In this document: positions 27,347-29,307 of the stretch, piece after piece | Numbering within the stretch: position 1 is the stretch's first letter | Layout of the letters: each line of letters starts with the position of its first letter | From: Cerioporus squamosus | Taxonomy: Eukaryota; Basidiomycota; Agaricomycetes; Polyporales; Polyporaceae | DNA: 29,307 nt | Reading direction: 5' to 3' | Assembly: GCA_022592435.1 (NCBI GenBank) | Contig: JABYQS010000339.1 | Location: 1-29,307, forward strand | Position numbers and translations under genes: made by a program | The notes under the pieces: generated by a model | The model's database searches: none | Seen by the model: only the letters and a program-made list of their open reading frames with translations | Told to the model about the DNA's origin: nothing

Positions 27347-29307
27347 TCACAGTGAAACCACGAGGTTTCCGGACCTGTTGTAGGAGAAGTACACACAAGG
27401 GGGAGCCGATACTGCATGGACCCGCTCCTCCCGTTCGTAATGGTTGCCATCTTCTGCCTCTCCTTGCGAGACGCCATGTCTGCGATGGGGAAGGTCAGAA
27501 CGGCTCGAGCAGAGTATGGAAGATTGCTCACTCTCCGGCCAGATGGGCGAACAGCTCCTCCCGTTCGCAGAGCAGGAACGATTTCCTGCAGCGCCCGACT
27601 TCGCAATTGTAGTAGCTCGAGGTACGCAAGAAGTCATTCTTGCCCGCCTGCTTGATGGCGGCCTCGTACTTCCGCACGGACTCCGCTACTTCTTCCGGCA
27701 GAACGACCCAGCTACACGGCTTGGAGGAGCTGAGATGTGCCTCGCTGTCCTGGTGATACAGCTGCCGGAACATGAGCAAGGCTGAATTGTATTCATCAAG
27801 TCCATGAGACGCACCGCCCGCTTCCAGTCGAATACCTCGTATTTGCCATCTGGTCCCCGTCCGCAGTCGGCACACGTCAAGCGCGTCTTGCACTTCTTCA
27901 TGGCCTCGTGTGTCGCACTGTCCGGGTTGAGCCCCATGGTTCGAATGAGGAACCACACCTTGTCCGGGAACATGCGAGTGTTGACTCGAACGAGCTCAGG
28001 ACACCAGCTCCTTGCAGTCCATGCCTTCGCTAAAGCCCTATAGTCCAGGCTGTACTGTGGGTATGCTCTGTTCCACTTCCGGCGATCGCAACGATGTAAG
28101 AGGACCTCGGGGAAGCCCATAAACTTCTTAGCGTCGCAGGTGGCGCAGTCGAAGGTATGGATCGCCAGCTCCAAAGGGTCCTCGTCGTCCAGCTCAGGTA
28201 GACCGATCGAGCGCTCCAAAAGGTCGATGAGGTCCGCCCTGCGATCGCGGTACCAAACATACGCGAGGTCAACAGGGTTGAAGAACTCGTCCTGTACAGC
28301 ATCCTCGAGAAGCTCTGTCGTCAACTCGACCTTATCGTCGAAATGGTCGAGGAAGTCCTGAATCTGAGGCATCAGGAGCCAGTCGTTCTGCTTGATCCCC
28401 TCCAGAGGTATGGGCTCGTCCTGCTCATCATCGCTTGGCCAATGCCTTTTGGCCCAGTCCTTGAGGAACTTGTCGAAGACAATGAACCTCCGAACAGGAC
28501 ATTGCGTCGGAGTTCGTGCAGACGCTTAGCTCGAATGGACGCCATCCATTTGTTCGCGTCGCCGCGTATCTTCTCCCAGACTACTTGTCGTCAATGCCTG
28601 CAGCTGTAGTCCGCAGAACAACGGACTCACCCTTGTCCGTCAGAGCGACTGGTTTGTTCGCGAACTTCTCTTTCTCGAGAGCGTACTTGAGGTCCCTATT
28701 CTGGGGCAGGGCTAATTCCTCTTTCCAGCCCTCCCGTCGCAAGCGGTCCATGATTCTGTGAAACCAGTAAGTCGTGATTGACACATAGTTCTAGCGAGAC
28801 GGCAGCATCATGACATACGCATCGATTCTGGCGTGTCTCAGCTCCGAGAGTTCTGCCCTCCTGGCAAACTTCTGCCGCGAGCCCAGGTGTAGACTTCCTT
28901 TGCCCACTGCAGATGAATGAGGGAGGGTGCCCTTGAGCGATGCGTGGTGCATACGTACCTTCTCCACCTGCTTGGCTTTCGCGTCTTCTTCTTCTAGAAG
29001 CTTGCGTCGGGCTTCATCATCGGAGTTTGCATCCCATCGCGCACGGATATCTGCGATTTGCGAGCGCAGGAGTCTGATGTGGGTGAACAGCAAGGGCAAC
29101 TCAATGTGGTCCTCTCCCCCGTCGTCTATGAACTCTTTCAACTCGAGGATGAACTTGTGGACTTCTTCATCCTCTCTCTGATTGACAAGCCTGAACACGG
29201 TTAATCGTGAAATCTCCCCAAAGAGCCATACTGAACACACACATCTTCTCCTCGCATTTCTTGCAGTATCGTGCTGCATACTCGACGAACAGGCGCGTAA
29301 GATGGGG
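27347..29307 (-). CDS. F-box family protein, paralogue C (5' end outside window, frameshifted)
   Basis: This is the third member of the family of A and B, cut by the right edge so that the F-box is not in the window. Exons: about 29307-29243 (ending CKKCEEKM, equal to exon 3 of A and B), 29190-28955, 28906-28819, 28755-28631, 28580-27815, 27761-27532 and 27479-27347, stop TGA. Family clusters are kept: ARYCKKC, CATCDAKKFMGFPEVLLHRC, CKTRLTCADC, and a diverged C2H2-like finger (NCEVGRC ... FAHLAGEH). The second exon corresponds to exons 4 and 5 of A and B fused, so that intron is absent. The big exon of 766 nt is one base short. The frame changes near 28492, between RRNVLF and RRFIVFDKF, with no splice sites nearby. 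This is either a pseudogenising deletion or a sequence error. The acidic tail of A and B is missing. Confidence 0.75.

Overview
The window looks like chromosomal DNA of a basidiomycete fungus (Agaricomycetes; Polyporales-like is my inference). The reasons are: GC-rich, densely packed genes interrupted by many 47-75 nt introns with GTRNGY donors and YAG acceptors; basidiomycete-style orthologues; and no bacterial signals such as operons or Shine-Dalgarno sites. All gene models below were spliced by hand. Exon joins were accepted only where the reading frame closed and, in most cases, where the joined protein matched a recognised family. No RNA gene, CRISPR array, intact transposon or viral gene was seen.

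Left part (1-8.4 kb): a small class I O-methyltransferase (+); the beta subunit of the AP-1 clathrin adaptor (-); an intergenic stretch with two blocks of a degenerate GC-rich repeat and a 31-nt hairpin; a NEPRO-like nucleolar protein (+); and mitochondrial sulfide:quinone oxidoreductase (-), which needs an 8-nt micro-exon.

Middle part (8.4-15.2 kb): a Ser/Pro/Arg-rich protein with an Mso1/Sec1-binding-like core (exocytosis), then a secreted, probably GPI-anchored cupredoxin with an intact type 1 copper site and internal tandem repeats. The long gene-free stretches here look like promoters and 3' regions.

Right part (15.2-29.3 kb): three paralogues (A, B, C), all on the minus strand, of a large F-box protein family with several conserved Cys/His clusters. 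A and B are adjacent. C is separated from them by an OTU deubiquitinase, an aldo-keto reductase of the aflatoxin-aldehyde-reductase type, and a seven-helix opsin-related protein lacking the retinal lysine. C runs off the right edge and carries a 1-nt frameshift in its main exon.

The genes do not form one pathway. Most are housekeeping or stress genes. The least explained content is the local F-box/zinc-cluster family, which I could not match to a characterised system, and the repeat blocks at 4.3-5.1 kb.
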